From assembly GCA_024291935.2 (NCBI GenBank), contig CM044326.1:38706948-38770947 (forward strand): a stretch of 64,000 nt of DNA, given 5' to 3'. Positions 23,301 to 34,199 of this stretch are shown here, piece by piece. Under the pieces are notes generated by a model, which saw nothing but the letters and a program-made list of their open reading frames with translations, was not told the DNA's origin and made no database searches. Numbering within the stretch: position 1 is the first letter of the stretch; each line of letters begins with the position of its first letter. The position numbers were made by a program, and so were the translations under genes. This DNA comes from Okapia johnstoni. Taxonomy: Eukaryota > Chordata > Mammalia > Artiodactyla > Giraffidae.

Positions 23301-23492
23301 ACAACAATGTCATCACCCAGGGGTCATCTGGGAATGCCTGGAGGCATTTTGATCGTCACAACTGGAGAAGATGCTACCAGCATCTAGCAAGTCAAAGCCA
23401 GGGACGTGGCGAAACATCCTGCAATCCACAGGACAGCCCAGCAAGCAAAGAACAATCCAACCTCAAAGGTCAATAATGGAGCTCGGTTTGAT
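23301..23492 (+). mobile_element. MER20-like hAT-Charlie element
   Basis: Sense order: 'cccaggggtcatctgggaa', 'gcctggaggcattttgatc', 'gtcacaactggagaag', 'ctaccagcatctagcaag', 'aacatcctgcaatccacag', 'gacagccc', 'ggtcaataatggagctcgg'. It faces the copy at 21565 across about 1.5 kb. Confidence 0.75.
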
Positions 23493-24189
23493 CAATATCA
23501 CTGTCAAGAGACAGGGTCTACAGCTAACATTTATTCAAGGGGCCATGTTTATGTGACCAGAGAAGTAGTTATCCATGAGTTACAAGTCCAGATCAAACCC
23601 TCTAACTGTCCCTGGCTGCATCAGCCTGACACCAAACGTTCCAATTAAAACAGAAATGTAATTAGTTATCCAATTACTAAGACACACGAGGTTAAGACGA
23701 TTTGCTGGAAGTAGCATGGTCACCCACTGGCGTGACAGTGAAGGGGAAGTAAACAGAAATTACCTTCTCATGCTATGAGGCGACGTCTGGATCTGCCGCG
23801 AGGCTGCGAGGGCAGAGCCATCTGCTGAGAGCAGTCCTGCTGGACCTGTTTTGTCGACAGTCTACAGTTTTGAACACGGTTTGTCTGGCGCCCTTCACAA
23901 GCACTACATTAACTTGAGTTCATTTGAAATTCATCATTTCCAAAGAGATACAAGACACTGGAGGTTTCGTTTCCAGGATTTTAAATGTCAGGCATCCAAA
24001 ATGTGCTGTGGAGACACAGCATCTGGAAGACGATGTTTTTGAAATTTATCTACAAACAGGAGCAGCTCCCGAGGCTAGGCTTTTTCAGAAAAACAAAAAA
24101 CAAGCAACCCTCAGAACACACATGGCCAGAAACTTGACGGGCCTCCCTCTTCGAAAAATAGAAGAGTTCAAGTTTGAAAGGAAGCCTTT
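23493..24189. other. Unique sequence, candidate conserved element at 23640-24060
   Basis: No exon recognised. Two TAAT-type sites of opposite orientation sit close together near 23659-23676 ('taattagttatccaatta'). The stretch keeps several CpGs ('gaggcgacgtctggatc', 'ctgccgcgaggctgcg'). The CpGs and lack of insertions hint at constraint, but this is unproven. Confidence 0.4.
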
Positions 24190-24408
24190 TACTTCTGTGG
24201 TGGCTCAGACGGTAAAGAATCCACCCGCAAAGCAGGAGACGCAGTTTCAGTCCCTGGGTTGGGAAGATCCTCGGGAGAAGGGCATGGATACCCACTCCAG
24301 TATTCTTGCCTGGAGAACTCTATGGACAGAGGAGCCCTGGCGGGCTACAGTCCACAGGGGTTGCAAAGAGTCGGACGCAACTGGCAGACTAACACGCACA
24401 CACACTGC
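24190..24408 (+). mobile_element. Bov-tA SINE
   Basis: Sense copy: 'ttctgtggtggctcagacg', 'gtaaagaatccacccgcaa', 'cccactccagtattcttgc', 'ttgcaaagagtcggacgc', with a CA-rich tail. Substitutions throughout indicate moderate age. Confidence 0.92.
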
Positions 24409-24514
24409 TTGAGGACTGACCTCTCGAAACCGCAAGAGCAGCCAACGTGCAGCTGAAGTCCTCACCAAAAGATGAATTTTCCTTCCACGCTCAAGCAGAA
24501 ATTACTGAGTCTTC

Positions 24515-24885
24515 AGCCACACTGGCTTCCATGCTCTTCCTCCAACACACCAGGCACACTCCTAACTCAGGGCCGATTCACTGGCTTTCCCTTCTAGAAT
24601 GTTCCTCCCCTGGATAACCGCTTGGCTCCCTTCCACGGCCCTTTATACCTTTGCTCCCTTTTCAATAAGACCTGCCCTGACCCCACTCTTTGACACCACA
24701 TTCTGTCCCTCCCAGACTCCCCCTTACCCTGCTCTGGTATTTTGTAGCATATACCTAATTCCATATTGATCATGTTTGCCTTTTATTCTTTTCCTCCTTG
24801 ATGACGGTAAGTTCGAGGAAGGCAGTGCTTCTTGTATTCATTGGGATCCCAAATGCCTACAGTGGTGCCAAGGAATTTACTGGTC
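24515..24885 (+). mobile_element. L2 LINE 3' end
   Basis: Order of an L2 3' terminus: 'cagggccgattcactggct', 'agaatgttcctcccctgg', 'aagacctgccctgacccc', 'ctggtattttgtagcatat', then 'ggaaggcagtgcttcttgt'. Very old and diverged. Confidence 0.7.
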
Positions 24886-25563
24886 ATCTTTGTGCTCAGT
24901 GTGAAACAGCACAGCTAAAACTGATCTTGCTTCCTTAAAACGGCATTATTGATTAATCAAACCAGAGACAGCACTGTGCATGTGTAAGATGGGAACCCAG
25001 GTCTCTAGGATGACCTCAGAACCAAGAATCTTCAGTCTATGGAGCTCAAAGAATACAAGTGTTGTCACAGGAGCCCTCCAGAAAATAAAAAGTACTTCAG
25101 TAAGGAAAATCCGGCTTCATTTACAGACTGACTCTGAGACGAGCCAATCAGCTTATTCTCCTAACCACTTAAATTTGGCTTAGAATCCAGGATCAAAGAG
25201 ATAGATTTGAGCTCTGCCTACTGTCTCTTTGCCAGCTGACCTCACAATAAAGCTCTTTTTTTTTTCTCTGAAGCTGGTGCCATCATACTGGCTTCTGTGG
25301 GCATCAGGCAGTGAGTCCTTTTTGGGTAATGGATGAGAAGCTCAAAGCTGGAGGAAGAAGACAACATTAGCTCCTGCTGCCATGGTTTAAGAAAACTGCA
25401 AGCCAAGTGAAAAGAGGAAGGTGTGCTGTATAGTTATATTGGCTCAGGATGGTTTCTGTTGCTTGCAACTAAAAGGCATCTAACTGATAAGCGCCACCTG
25501 TCTGTGCTGCTTCTCATGGAATGCTGCGGGAATGGGAATTTGGGGAGGGGGGAACATCAACGT
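24886..25563. other. Unique sequence, no gene recognised
   Basis: No exon, RNA gene or clear repeat was identified. A T-rich run lies at about 25256-25265. Confidence 0.45.
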
Positions 25564-25790
25564 GGAGCTTCCCCAACAGTTCAGTAAAGAATATGCCTGC
25601 CGGTGCAGGAGCTGCAGGAGACCCAGGTCCAATCCTTGGGTCAGAAATATTGCTGGAGGAGGGCATGGCAACCCACTCCAGTAATCTTACCTGGAGAATC
25701 CCATGGACAGAGGAGCCTGGTGGACTATAGTCCATAGGGTCGCAAAGAGTTGGACATGCCCAAAGTGACTGAGCGTGCACGTATGAACAT
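25564..25790 (+). mobile_element. Bov-tA SINE
   Basis: Sense copy with the longer head-body linker ('gctgcaggagacccagg'). The body 'gggcatggcaacccactcc' and 'gtcgcaaagagttggacat' is intact. The flanks gaacatcaac and gaacataaac may be an eroded TSD. Confidence 0.92.
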
Positions 25791-26274
25791 AAACACAAGC
25801 CAAACCTTCATGGATGAACCATGGATTCTCAAGCCCCGAAGCAACCTGGGGAAGCACAGGTCTCTTGTTGAACACCTGAATCCTCTTCTCCACTTCATCG
25901 GCAAATATTGATTGTCTCACGATCTACTCCTCTGAACCTACTCCAGGACACCCCTGCAGACATCTAGAACCCAGAATGGAAACGCAGAATTCCAGGTGAA
26001 GATGGGGTACCATCAACCTGGGGCTCCCAGTAATTCTGCCATTCAGGCAGCCTCAGTCATGGCTTGGTCTACCAGCTCCGAGAAGATCTGCCTGGGGCCA
26101 CTGGAAGGATTTCTTAAACAGAGCAGACAGGTGAGACCATTTCCTTTGAGGAAAAGAGCAAATGTACAGGAATGAGCTCAGAGTCAGGGTTGATATTAAG
26201 CATCAGAGTTCTACCTTCAAGGCTGGAACAGCAACAGCAAGAGAACAAATATCTGGAGAATTCAGACCACAGGC
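25791..26274. other. Unique sequence, no gene recognised
   Basis: Nothing recognised. Open frames are short and without domain character. Confidence 0.45.
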
Positions 26275-26480
26275 TTGAAGCTGGAGCTGCCCCGAGAGCA
26301 TGTGTGAGGTCTTAGGCAAGTGGTTTCAGCTCTCTGAGCCTCAATCTCCTCCCTAGTGACATGGGACTAATAACCCCCCATGACCTCATAGATTGTGTAG
26401 GGTTTAAATAAGATAATACATGCAGACCTAGGAGCTCAAAGTAAGCACTGCCTCTGATCAACAGCTACTATTATTACCAC
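26275..26480 (+). mobile_element. MIR
   Basis: Sense MIR in order: 'ggtcttaggcaagtggttt', 'cagctctctgagcctcaat', 'acatgggactaataacccc', 'gggtttaaataagataata', 'aaagtaagcactgcctctg', 'ctactattatta'. The whole core is recognisable. Confidence 0.85.
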
Positions 26481-26784
26481 AGCAGAAGGTCCACAGTAGG
26501 AAGCCTCAGAGATAAAAATGCAGTTTTAGAAAAAACTCATCAGACAAGTATGAAAGAAGAATAGAGGAAGAGATGCCACATGAGAAGCTTCTGGAGCAAT
26601 TGAGGTGCAGCTTAATGAGGATGGCCATGGATAGGAAAAGGGGGGCCAAATGGACAGGAATGGGTGACAGATTAGGTGCTGAAGATGACTGAAAGGGCAG
26701 AATTTAAGAAACAGCAGGTCCTAAAGTCCTTCCCTCTGTCCTGTTCCAAAAGCATATTAGCCTATTATGTCATCATCACTATAG

Positions 26785-26915
26785 TCTAGCCCCTTTAAAA
26801 GGTGAGCTGGGTGAAAGAAGGAAGCTATCTTGTCATGGTCGGATCCCTCAATGCATCAAATGGTATCTGGCAACTAGCAGATGCTCAATAAATGTTATTG
26901 AGTAGATTTATGAAT
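26785..26915 (+). mobile_element. L2 LINE 3' terminus
   Basis: 'gtatctggcaactagcaga' and 'tgctcaataaatgttattg' are the terminal L2 sequence. Upstream 'gaaggaagctatcttgtca' fits the usual L2 3' region. Confidence 0.65.
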
Positions 26916-26934
26916 GATTTGTGTGTGTTTATGA

Positions 26935-27085
26935 ATCTAGCTATAAATATAGATTCTATATATATTTACATATACGCATGTATGTATGTGTATATAATAG
27001 CTGTATAAATACACATGTAGCCACATATTATATATAGTTAACATTTACTTCTAAATATAAAAAATATATATATTTAACTTTCAAA
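26935..27085. repeat. Degenerate TA/TATG-rich low-complexity stretch
   Basis: Interrupted ATAT and GTAT runs such as 'catgtatgtatgtgtatat' and 'aaaaaatatatatatt'. Confidence 0.8.
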
Positions 27086-28229
27086 AGGATTTGAAGCTGT
27101 TTGTAAGAAAAGTAAACACATGGACTAGGACAAAATTTAAGAGAAGATAAGGAGTCTGCCTTTAGGAAAAACTACTATGCCAGGAAGCTCCTTTCATGAA
27201 TGACAACATGTAACTGTGAGCTCCCTACCGACCAAGGTGACAAAGGAAAGCCACCATACTACTTATGCCCATGCCCCCACCAGTAAGCCTACAAGTTAAT
27301 TGGAAGAACAGACATGACCTTGAAAATATCTTGGGAGGCATTTAACTCAGCTCTTCACAACAATGAGCAAAGTCATCCACAACTGTTTCCGAAAAATACA
27401 AAAATGTTCTGTAATTGGATTTTTTAAATATCAAAATCATCTTTAAAACTCAAGGGTATAACATAAAATGAAAGCTCAGCATAGGCACTTTTCCCCTCCA
27501 ATCACAATATTGTGAAAAATCATGAAGTGGATGCATTTCTTTTTTCTGCCACTGACTGTGACCTGGAGCTTCCAAGTCATAGGTCATGATCCCCACAATG
27601 ACTGCCAGCTGATAACATGCTATAGGACAATGCTTCTGAAGAACATCTCCCACCCTCCATTTTCCATTTGCCTGGAGTCAACTTTCAATTCCTAGAGCTT
27701 GCAGCACATCCTATTGTACAGGTAGGCAATTGAGCAGATACCACTGTGCCCACGTGTGCAGGGTGTGTCAGGAGCTGAGGGAAGCAAATGATGGACAAGA
27801 TGTGCCACTGACCTTCCATCACTCTATGGGTTCTCCTGTGGCCTCAGTCACTCAACAAACCTCTAATCTCTGGGGAGATGGAGCTACCGACTGGGTGCTG
27901 AGCGCTCTGGGGCACCTTTGTGCCCTCAGCTTGCTCACAGTCAGACCAGGACAGACAGAAGCTCTGGGAAGAGGGGCTACCACGGATGCTATGAATGGGC
28001 ATCAGGTTGGTGCCCACCTTCAAGCTCACCCACCAACAGAGGCAACATCTCTTTGGAGGGTGGAACACCACAGCACGTGGCATAATTAAAAGAAAGAACG
28101 AAAAAGACCCATCCCCCCCACCCCCAGTTGAAAGTCAGAAACTCCGACAGCATAAATAATGACAAGGAGTGTCTTTCAGGCACCAATGACAAGTGGGGAC
28201 GTTGTGCTCCTGACAAAGGAGACACACAA
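27086..28229. other. Unique sequence, no gene recognised
   Basis: A 119-codon open frame at 27730-28089 is the longest unique-sequence frame in this part. It has no domain or codon signature I recognise, and I treat it as chance. A C-rich run lies at about 28111-28126. Confidence 0.4.
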
Positions 28230-28330
28230 TGGCAAGCTCTTGGATGAATAGGGACCACGTCTGTCTCACTTGCGTGGCACACCATAGGCTGCCAAGTACC
28301 TGTGGGTGCTTAATAAATGCCTTTGACAGA
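28230..28330 (+). mobile_element. L2 LINE 3' terminus
   Basis: 'gggaccacgtctgtctcac', then 'gtgggtgcttaataaatgc' matches the end of L2. Confidence 0.6.
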
Positions 28331-29549
28331 TGATGAATGCCGTCATTATTACATCTACCATTATATTTTTAGTGCATGAACCTTCCTTATCAATCTTTAT
28401 AACCACAATCTCCACAATATTAATTCAGCCACCTTCCATACCAAGTGCTTTTCTAAATTCCAGTCCTCAAACCTTGTCAAAAAACAATGCATTTGATTTT
28501 TGCCATGTCGCATGCCAGTTTTAAAGAAAATTTAACTTGTAGGCTATCTTCTCAAATGGTTCCAGCATAATGTGACTCAGAAAGAATAGAAAAGACTTCT
28601 TTTCCAGTTTCTGATCTATAGTAATACTTGAATTTTTCACACGACATTGAAGACTTCTTTCAAAATGCTCTTTGAGATTAGCAATATGTGATTTTTGAAA
28701 ACAAAAAGCCATTGTTTCTTGAAGTACTTGCTTCAAAAGTAAATACTTGGGAGATTGCTTGTGAGCGACAATCATTTCCAATTTATTTATTTTTTTAATG
28801 TTTGCGACTTAAATCAGGGTGGGTACAAAACTGAAAAACACACAGATGTCTTTTCATAAATCCCAAAAAGTGACTCCTCCTGTTCCACTGGTCACTTTGA
28901 ACTGGAGTTACCGCCTTAGGCTTCAAGGTCAAGCTGAGGACCATTCACTGTTCAAATAATCCCTTTGTCTTCTGAAACTAAAAAGTCTATCATTTCTAAC
29001 ACTCGTTTGACAAAATACATGAAAACTTGTCACTCCCTGTATCTGTTCCTCCCTCTTCACTGCCTCTTCATCCCTCCCTCCTTTCTTTCTTTCCCCCAAC
29101 AAGGAGAGCTACAGAGTGTGTATACAGACCTCAGGCTCAAAGTTAAGCGATGTGAATGGGACTCTGACAGTCCTGCTGGCAGAGCGCAGGGTCACAGAGG
29201 GAAAACAGACTATCAGCGACAAAGTAGCTTGCCGCGTGGGGAGGGCCATGGAAGCAGGCTGAGCAGAGTGCCGGGGAGCTCAGAGTCGGGAGTCAGGAGT
29301 TTGCGGGGGAACTTGGAGATGAGAGGCATTGAAGACAGCTGGAGGATTCTATGACTGTTTCACAGGTGGAGTTGGGGGGGTGGACATCCTAGGCAGAGGG
29401 GGGGGCCCTGGTTAAAGGTGTGGAGACAAAACAGTACACTTGGGAAGAGCAAGCAGCCCAGCTGACTCCGGTGAGATGGGCCAGTGTGGGGTTTGGTCAG
29501 CTGATAAAGCGGTTACATCCCAGGCTAAGTGTCTGGACGTTGTGTGTAT
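28331..29549. other. Unique sequence, no gene recognised
   Basis: AT-rich and repeat-poor from 28331 to 28960, then a CT-rich run near 29050-29096 and a GC-rich part at 29160-29420. The 129-codon frame at 28965-29354 has no recognised homology. Confidence 0.4.
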
Positions 29550-29551
29550 AT

Positions 29552-29760
29552 GTGCGTGCTCAGTCATTCAGTCATGTCAGACTCCTTGAGACCCTGTGGA
29601 CTACAGCCATCCAGGCTCCTAGGTCCATGGGATTTTCCAGGCAAGAATGTTGAAGTGGGTTGCCATGCCCTCCTCCAGGGGATCATCCAGACCCAGGGAT
29701 ATAAGCCGCATCTCCTGCATCTTCTGCATTGGCAGGTGGATTCTTTACCACTGTGGTCCA
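29552..29760 (-). mobile_element. Bov-tA SINE
   Basis: Antisense copy: 'gtgctcagtcattcagtca', 'tgggattttccaggcaaga', 'ccctcctccaggggatca', 'ggcaggtggattctttacc'. The outermost head bases are altered. Confidence 0.92.
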
Positions 29761-30504
29761 GACATTACTTGCTCCAAACTCATGCACAGTGTGGCTCATA
29801 GCAGGTGTTCACTCTTCAAGACACTGGAGAGTCATCAAATTATTTAAACCACACCTTGGCACAATTGGGGCAGATTCAAGCCTCATGGGGCCTGAAGCGT
29901 AAACAGTTTAGGTGAGGGGTGCTTTAAGAAAATGAAACTAAAATCATGCAACCCTGGGAACATGCGAAAGGGGTCAAGGCAGGTGAATGGCTCTGTCTTA
30001 AATTTCTTCAACTTCCTCAGCTTCTGGGCGTATGATTAATTCTGCCTGGCAAGAAGAAAATCCAGGCAAGAATGAGGAGGATGAATCAGAAAGGCAGCCG
30101 GATCGCTGCCTCGCAGCATAGTTATTTCTCTCCTGTGCCATCCTGTGGGCATCGTGCTTGTTTATCACCCCAAATCGATGGTAAATTATATAGAAGCGTT
30201 GATGCCCCATTTTCATCCACTGCAGAATCGAGCACAATGCCTCGCGTGGAGTATGTGCTACAGTGAAGCTGAGTAATTGATGAAGCACGACAAGTGGACA
30301 TTTGGTGTTAATATCTCCATCAACAAACTCTGCCTCTCTCTTTTTTTTTTCTGAAAAGAGTAACTGAGCACATATTATGAACCAAGTATTGGGAATACAG
30401 CGTCCACTATGTGCCAAAGAAACGAGAATAAATATTGATAGTAATACAAAGGCATCTTTCACAGCCCCCAGTAAGCTCACAGCCCATAAGAAGACAATGC
30501 CTTA
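29761..30504. other. Unique sequence with a CNE-like part at 30000-30310
   Basis: A 160-codon antisense frame covers 29998-30480. It lacks any domain I know, and its start region runs into MIR-like sequence ('ccactatgtgccaaag'), so it is most likely chance. The part 30000-30310 has a CNE-like texture ('ggcgtatgattaattctgc', 'gagtaattgatgaagc'). Confidence 0.4.
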
Positions 30505-30680
30505 GTGATACTGAATATTTATTGAGTGCCTGCTGCAAGGTAATGTGGTTTAAATAACATATCTCATTTAATCCTATCAATCCAAGAGTCAGGCAACATT
30601 ATTACTACCATAATACACATGAGGTCACATGGTAAGGTAGTGTGGAGAATGTCAAAATGTGAACCCAGGAAATTTGCTTT
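30505..30680 (-). mobile_element. MIR
   Basis: Antisense MIR: 'atatttattgagtgcctgc', 'atatctcatttaatcctat', 'ggcaacattattactacca', 'gaggtcacatggtaag'. Confidence 0.7.
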
Positions 30681-30867
30681 CATGGTTCACATTTATAACC
30701 ATACACACAAGACAGTTAGAATTTAACAGAAACGTAAAAATAAGGTAGCAGCAGAGGGCAATACATGCTCTGACATAGAGAGGTACATGGTGTGCACAGG
30801 AGGATGTGGCCAACTCTCGGAGGTCAGGAAAGGACGCAGAGAGGAAGGCTTGAGTCACGTCTTAAAG

Positions 30868-30972
30868 AATCATCGGTACATACAAAACAGATAAGCAGTA
30901 TGTAGCACGGGGAACTGTATTCAATATTCTGTAATAACCTACAAGAGAAAAGAATCTGAAAAAGAATATATA
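30868..30972 (+). mobile_element. L1 3' end, first part (split by SINE)
   Basis: 'cggtacatacaaaacagat', 'gcacggggaactgtattca', 'aaagaatctgaaaaagaat' is sense L1 3' UTR. It continues at 31165 after a CHR-type SINE. Confidence 0.88.
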
Positions 30973-31164
30973 GGGATTTCCCTGGGGGATCCCATGGATA
31001 AGACTTCGCCTTCCAATGCAGGGGGTGCAGATTTGATCCCTGGTCAGGAAGCTAAGATCCCACATGCCTCGTGGCCAAAAAACCAAAACCTAAAACAGAA
31101 GCTATACTGTAACAAATTCAACAAAGACTTTAAAAATGATCCACATCAAAAAAAATTTTTTAAT
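30973..31164 (+). mobile_element. CHR-type SINE inserted in L1
   Basis: Head 'gggatttccctgggggatc', B-box-like 'gatttgatccctggtcagg', then 'catgcctcgtggccaaaaa' and the longer 3' extension 'tgtaacaaattcaacaaag', 'actttaaaaatgatccac'. The 8-mer aatatata at both edges (30965-30972, 31165-31172) fits a TSD but is low-complexity. Confidence 0.88.
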
Positions 31165-31250
31165 AATATATATATAACCGAATTCCTTTGCTGTATACCT
31201 GAAACTAACATAACATGGTAAATCAACTACACTTCAATTTAAAAAAATTA
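31165..31250 (+). mobile_element. L1 3' end, second part
   Basis: 'tgctgtatacctgaaacta', 'ggtaaatcaactacacttc' completes the L1 3' UTR begun at 30868. Confidence 0.88.
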
Positions 31251-32274
31251 TATATGTGCAAGCAGCAGGAGTTCACCAAGCAGATGAAGAGAAGGTAAAA
31301 GCATTGTAGACAGAGGGAACAGCAGGTGCAAAACGAGCTCTGAAGACCATGACCTATAGGTTCAAGCCATGACAAAGCCATGTAGATAGGCCCTCATGTG
31401 TACCTGCGAAGAAGAACAGACCCAGGACCATTTCATAGCAAACCCTCAAGGCTGTGATTCATAGTTCCAACAGGTAACCGTGGCAATGAGGAAGTGAACA
31501 GGGTAAATGATTCCTTTGAGTGTAATTCTTTAGCAGCCCAAATGAGGCTAACAAAAGAGAAATTAAATACAATGCTGGGTCAAGGCACTTTGACCCATGT
31601 GTCAACTTAGAATTTCAAATAAAATTAGAAGATCCTCTAATAATTATATAGAATGGCAAATAAGGTCTGGGGCAAGCACATGTGGCCAAAAGTGACTAAT
31701 CGTGTTTTGCAAAAAAGCATTCAGGGCTGACCCTTCTCAGGATAATATTGCGGGGGAAGTCAGACAGGAGGAAAGGTTACCAGTGGTTAATGTGAAAGAG
31801 TAATCCATCCGCCACATGCCCCCACCCACTCCTCCATATTCATAGGAAACTTCCGTCCATCCATATTCATTACCGTCCGCAGAGTCTTAAAGTAGTCAAT
31901 GCAAGCTTGGAAGATTTCAGTTCTAATAAAAGTGTTTCCAGGGACGAATGTTGTTGGCATCACCCAGCAACTTCAAAATTAAACTCATAAAGGGAAATAG
32001 CAAGTGGGTGGGACTGGGACAAGCTGGGACAAGTCCGATTTTCCTTAAAACTTCAAGATGTGCCTCCCTGGATTGGTGCTGTCTGGGTGCCAATCACTGT
32101 CCCCCAAGAGGTTCCAAGCGGGGTTCTGGGCTCCAGTGACCTGGATGGAAACACAGCTCTACTGATTCCCTTGGGTGGGAGGAAGGGCAGACAAACTACA
32201 CCCCAGTTCTCTGCCTCATCACTGCTTCTGTAATAGGGAAGAACAAATCTGACTCCACAGTAGAAAAACTCTTG
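31251..32274. other. Unique sequence, no gene recognised
   Basis: One kilobase without a recognised exon. The part 31270-31460 ('gacagagggaacagcaggt', 'gcaaaacgagctctgaag') resembles an old mammalian interspersed repeat whose name I cannot assign. Confidence 0.4.
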
Positions 32275-32289
32275 CAAGAACAGTTGTTG

Positions 32290-32490
32290 TGTTGTGTTAC
32301 TCAATCAGTCCGATTCTTTGCAACCCCATGGACTGTAGCCCGCCAGGCTCCTCTGTCCATGGAATTCTCCAGGCAAGAATACTGGAGTGGGTTGCCATTC
32401 CCTTCTCCAGGGGATTTTCCCAATCCAGGAATTGAACCTGGGTCTCCCAAATTGCAGGCAGATTCTTTACCATCTGAGCCACCGTGGAAA
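32290..32490 (-). mobile_element. Bov-tA SINE with 15-bp TSD at a BovB edge
   Basis: The antisense Bov-tA is bounded by a perfect 15-bp TSD, caagaacagttgttg, at 32275-32289 and 32491-32505. The last part of the right copy (gttgttg) is also the tail of the antisense BovB that follows, so the SINE landed exactly on the BovB 3' junction. The body is near consensus. Confidence 0.97.
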
Positions 32491-32499
32491 CAAGAACAG

Positions 32500-33062
32500 T
32501 TGTTGCTCAGTCACTCAGTTGTGTCCGACTCTTTGCAGCACCATGGACTGCAACACATGAGGCTTCCCTGTCCTTCACCATCTTCAGAGCTTGCTCAAAC
32601 TCATGTCCATTGAGTTGCTGATGCCATCCAACCATCTTATCCTCTGTCATCCCCTTCTCCTTCTGTCTTCAGTCTTTCCCAGCATCCGGATCTTTTCTAA
32701 TGAGTCAGCTCTTTGCAACAGGCAGCTAAAGTATTGGAGCTTCAGCTTCAGCATCAGTCCTTCCAATGAATATTCAGGGTTGACTTCTTTAGGATTGACT
32801 GGTTTGATCTCTTTGCTGTCCAAGGGACTCTCAAGAATCTTCTCCAGCACCACAGTTCAAAAGCACCAATTCTTCAGCACTCAGCCTTCTTTATGGTCCA
32901 ACTCTCACATTCATACATTACTACTGGAAAAACCATAACCTTGACTATACCAGACTTTGTTGGCAAAGTAATGTCTCTGCTTTTTACTATGCTGTCTAGG
33001 TTTGTCATAGCTTTCCTTCCAAGGAGCAAGTGTCTTTTGATTTCATGGCTGCAGTCACAGTC
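32500..33062 (-). mobile_element. BovB LINE 3' end fragment
   Basis: Antisense BovB from its (gttgtt)-type tail: 'cactcagttgtgtccgact', 'gagcttgctcaaactcatg', 'ccttccaatgaatattcag', 'gcaccacagttcaaaagca', 'tggtccaactctcacattc', 'ggcaaagtaatgtctctgc', 'gatttcatggctgcagtca'. It is 5'-truncated within the C-terminal RT region. The reading frames are broken. Confidence 0.95.
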
Positions 33063-33181
33063 AATTGAAAATATCCCCTCTGCCAGGCACCAGTGGATTT
33101 CAGCTTTTCCTTTTTCATTGACTTAGGCTAATCAGTGAGAGCCCTTCATCTTCCCATGTCTACTGTGCACCGACCTTCCTA

Positions 33182-33388
33182 GTCTGGTGGCTCAATAGTA
33201 AAGAATCTGCCTACAATGCAAAAGACCCAGATTCGATCTCTGGGTAGGGAAGATCCCCAAGAGGAAATGGTAACCAACTCCAAAATTCTTGCCTGGAAAA
33301 TCCCATGGACAGAGGAGTCTGGCAGGCTATAGTCCATGGGTCTGCAGAGTCAGACATGACTGAGTGACTAAACAACACCACCACCATC
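33182..33388 (+). mobile_element. Bov-tA SINE with 9-bp TSD
   Basis: Sense copy: 'gtctggtggctcaatagta', 'aagaatctgcctacaatgc', 'gattcgatctctgggtagg', 'aattcttgcctggaaaatc', tail (ACC)n-like. The TSD accttccta is perfect at 33173-33181 and 33389-33397. Confidence 0.95.
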
Positions 33389-33524
33389 ACCTTCCTAACA
33401 GGTGTCCTCATTCATATCACTTAAAGTCAGGTGATCTAAAAAAAAGTGCTTACAATTTTTCAAAATGCACACAAATACATAACCATCTCCCATCCTCACA
33501 AAGACCACCCTTAGCCAAGGCAAG

Positions 33525-33655
33525 TGTATATTATTATTTATCAATTTCATAGAAAAAGAAACTGAGACAAAAAATAATTAAGGAATTTGCCTAAAAAGTC
33601 ACACTGTAGTAGAATATCAACTCAGGATTTTTGACCAGGGAGAAGGTGAGTTTCT
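33525..33655 (-). mobile_element. MIR fragment
   Basis: Antisense MIR: 'agaaaaagaaactgagaca', 'ggaatttgcctaaaaagtc', 'acactgtagtagaatatc', 'aactcaggatttttgac'. Confidence 0.6.
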
Positions 33656-34199
33656 ACCTACTGCATATCTCACCCTCCCTTCCCCTCCTGCCTTCCCCTC
33701 TCTTCCTCCCCTCCCCACCCACCCCTGCAGGAAGCTTGGGGAGCTTCTTTGGAGCAATTAGTGGGGCACTAGTCCAGGTTGAGCCACAGTAGGAACCTTT
33801 AAAGCTCCTCCCCGCCTGTATTATGTAAGGATCTCAAGGGCCCATTGTCTGCTTGGCTGTGATGCCTGGTCTTGTGGACAGTAGGAGGTACTGCCCAGAA
33901 GTGGGAAGTGCTAATTTCTGAATCAGAGGAAACCACCCGGGACTCTAGGACTCAGTACAAGGAGGAGGGCTGCGTGGTCAGGCAGGGTTGTGGGGTAGAA
34001 ACATATATACCTTAAAGATAACGCAAACAAAGACATAGCTAAGCACGGTGGAGGGATGTGCTAAGCGCCCCAGACTTCTTTCAAACTGGTGTTGAACAAG
34101 GCGAGGTAGGTCCGGACAAAAACTCGCCCCCATCCCAACCCAGACTCCCCAGATTTAGATTGACAAGAGCCCTGAGTTCACTTGATCCTGAAATGAAAC
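33656..34199. other. Unique sequence with a CT-rich tract
   Basis: A pyrimidine-rich tract at about 33668-33728 (ccct/cttc runs) is followed by unique sequence leading into the CpG island. No coding exon was identified. Confidence 0.5.

Noticed and set aside
23924..24412. 162-codon open frame
   Set aside because: Its second half is a translated Bov-tA and the first half has no recognisable domain.
29998..30480. 160-codon antisense open frame in mostly unique DNA
   Set aside because: No domain, no splice context, runs into MIR-like sequence. A frame of this length is expected by chance in 64 kb.
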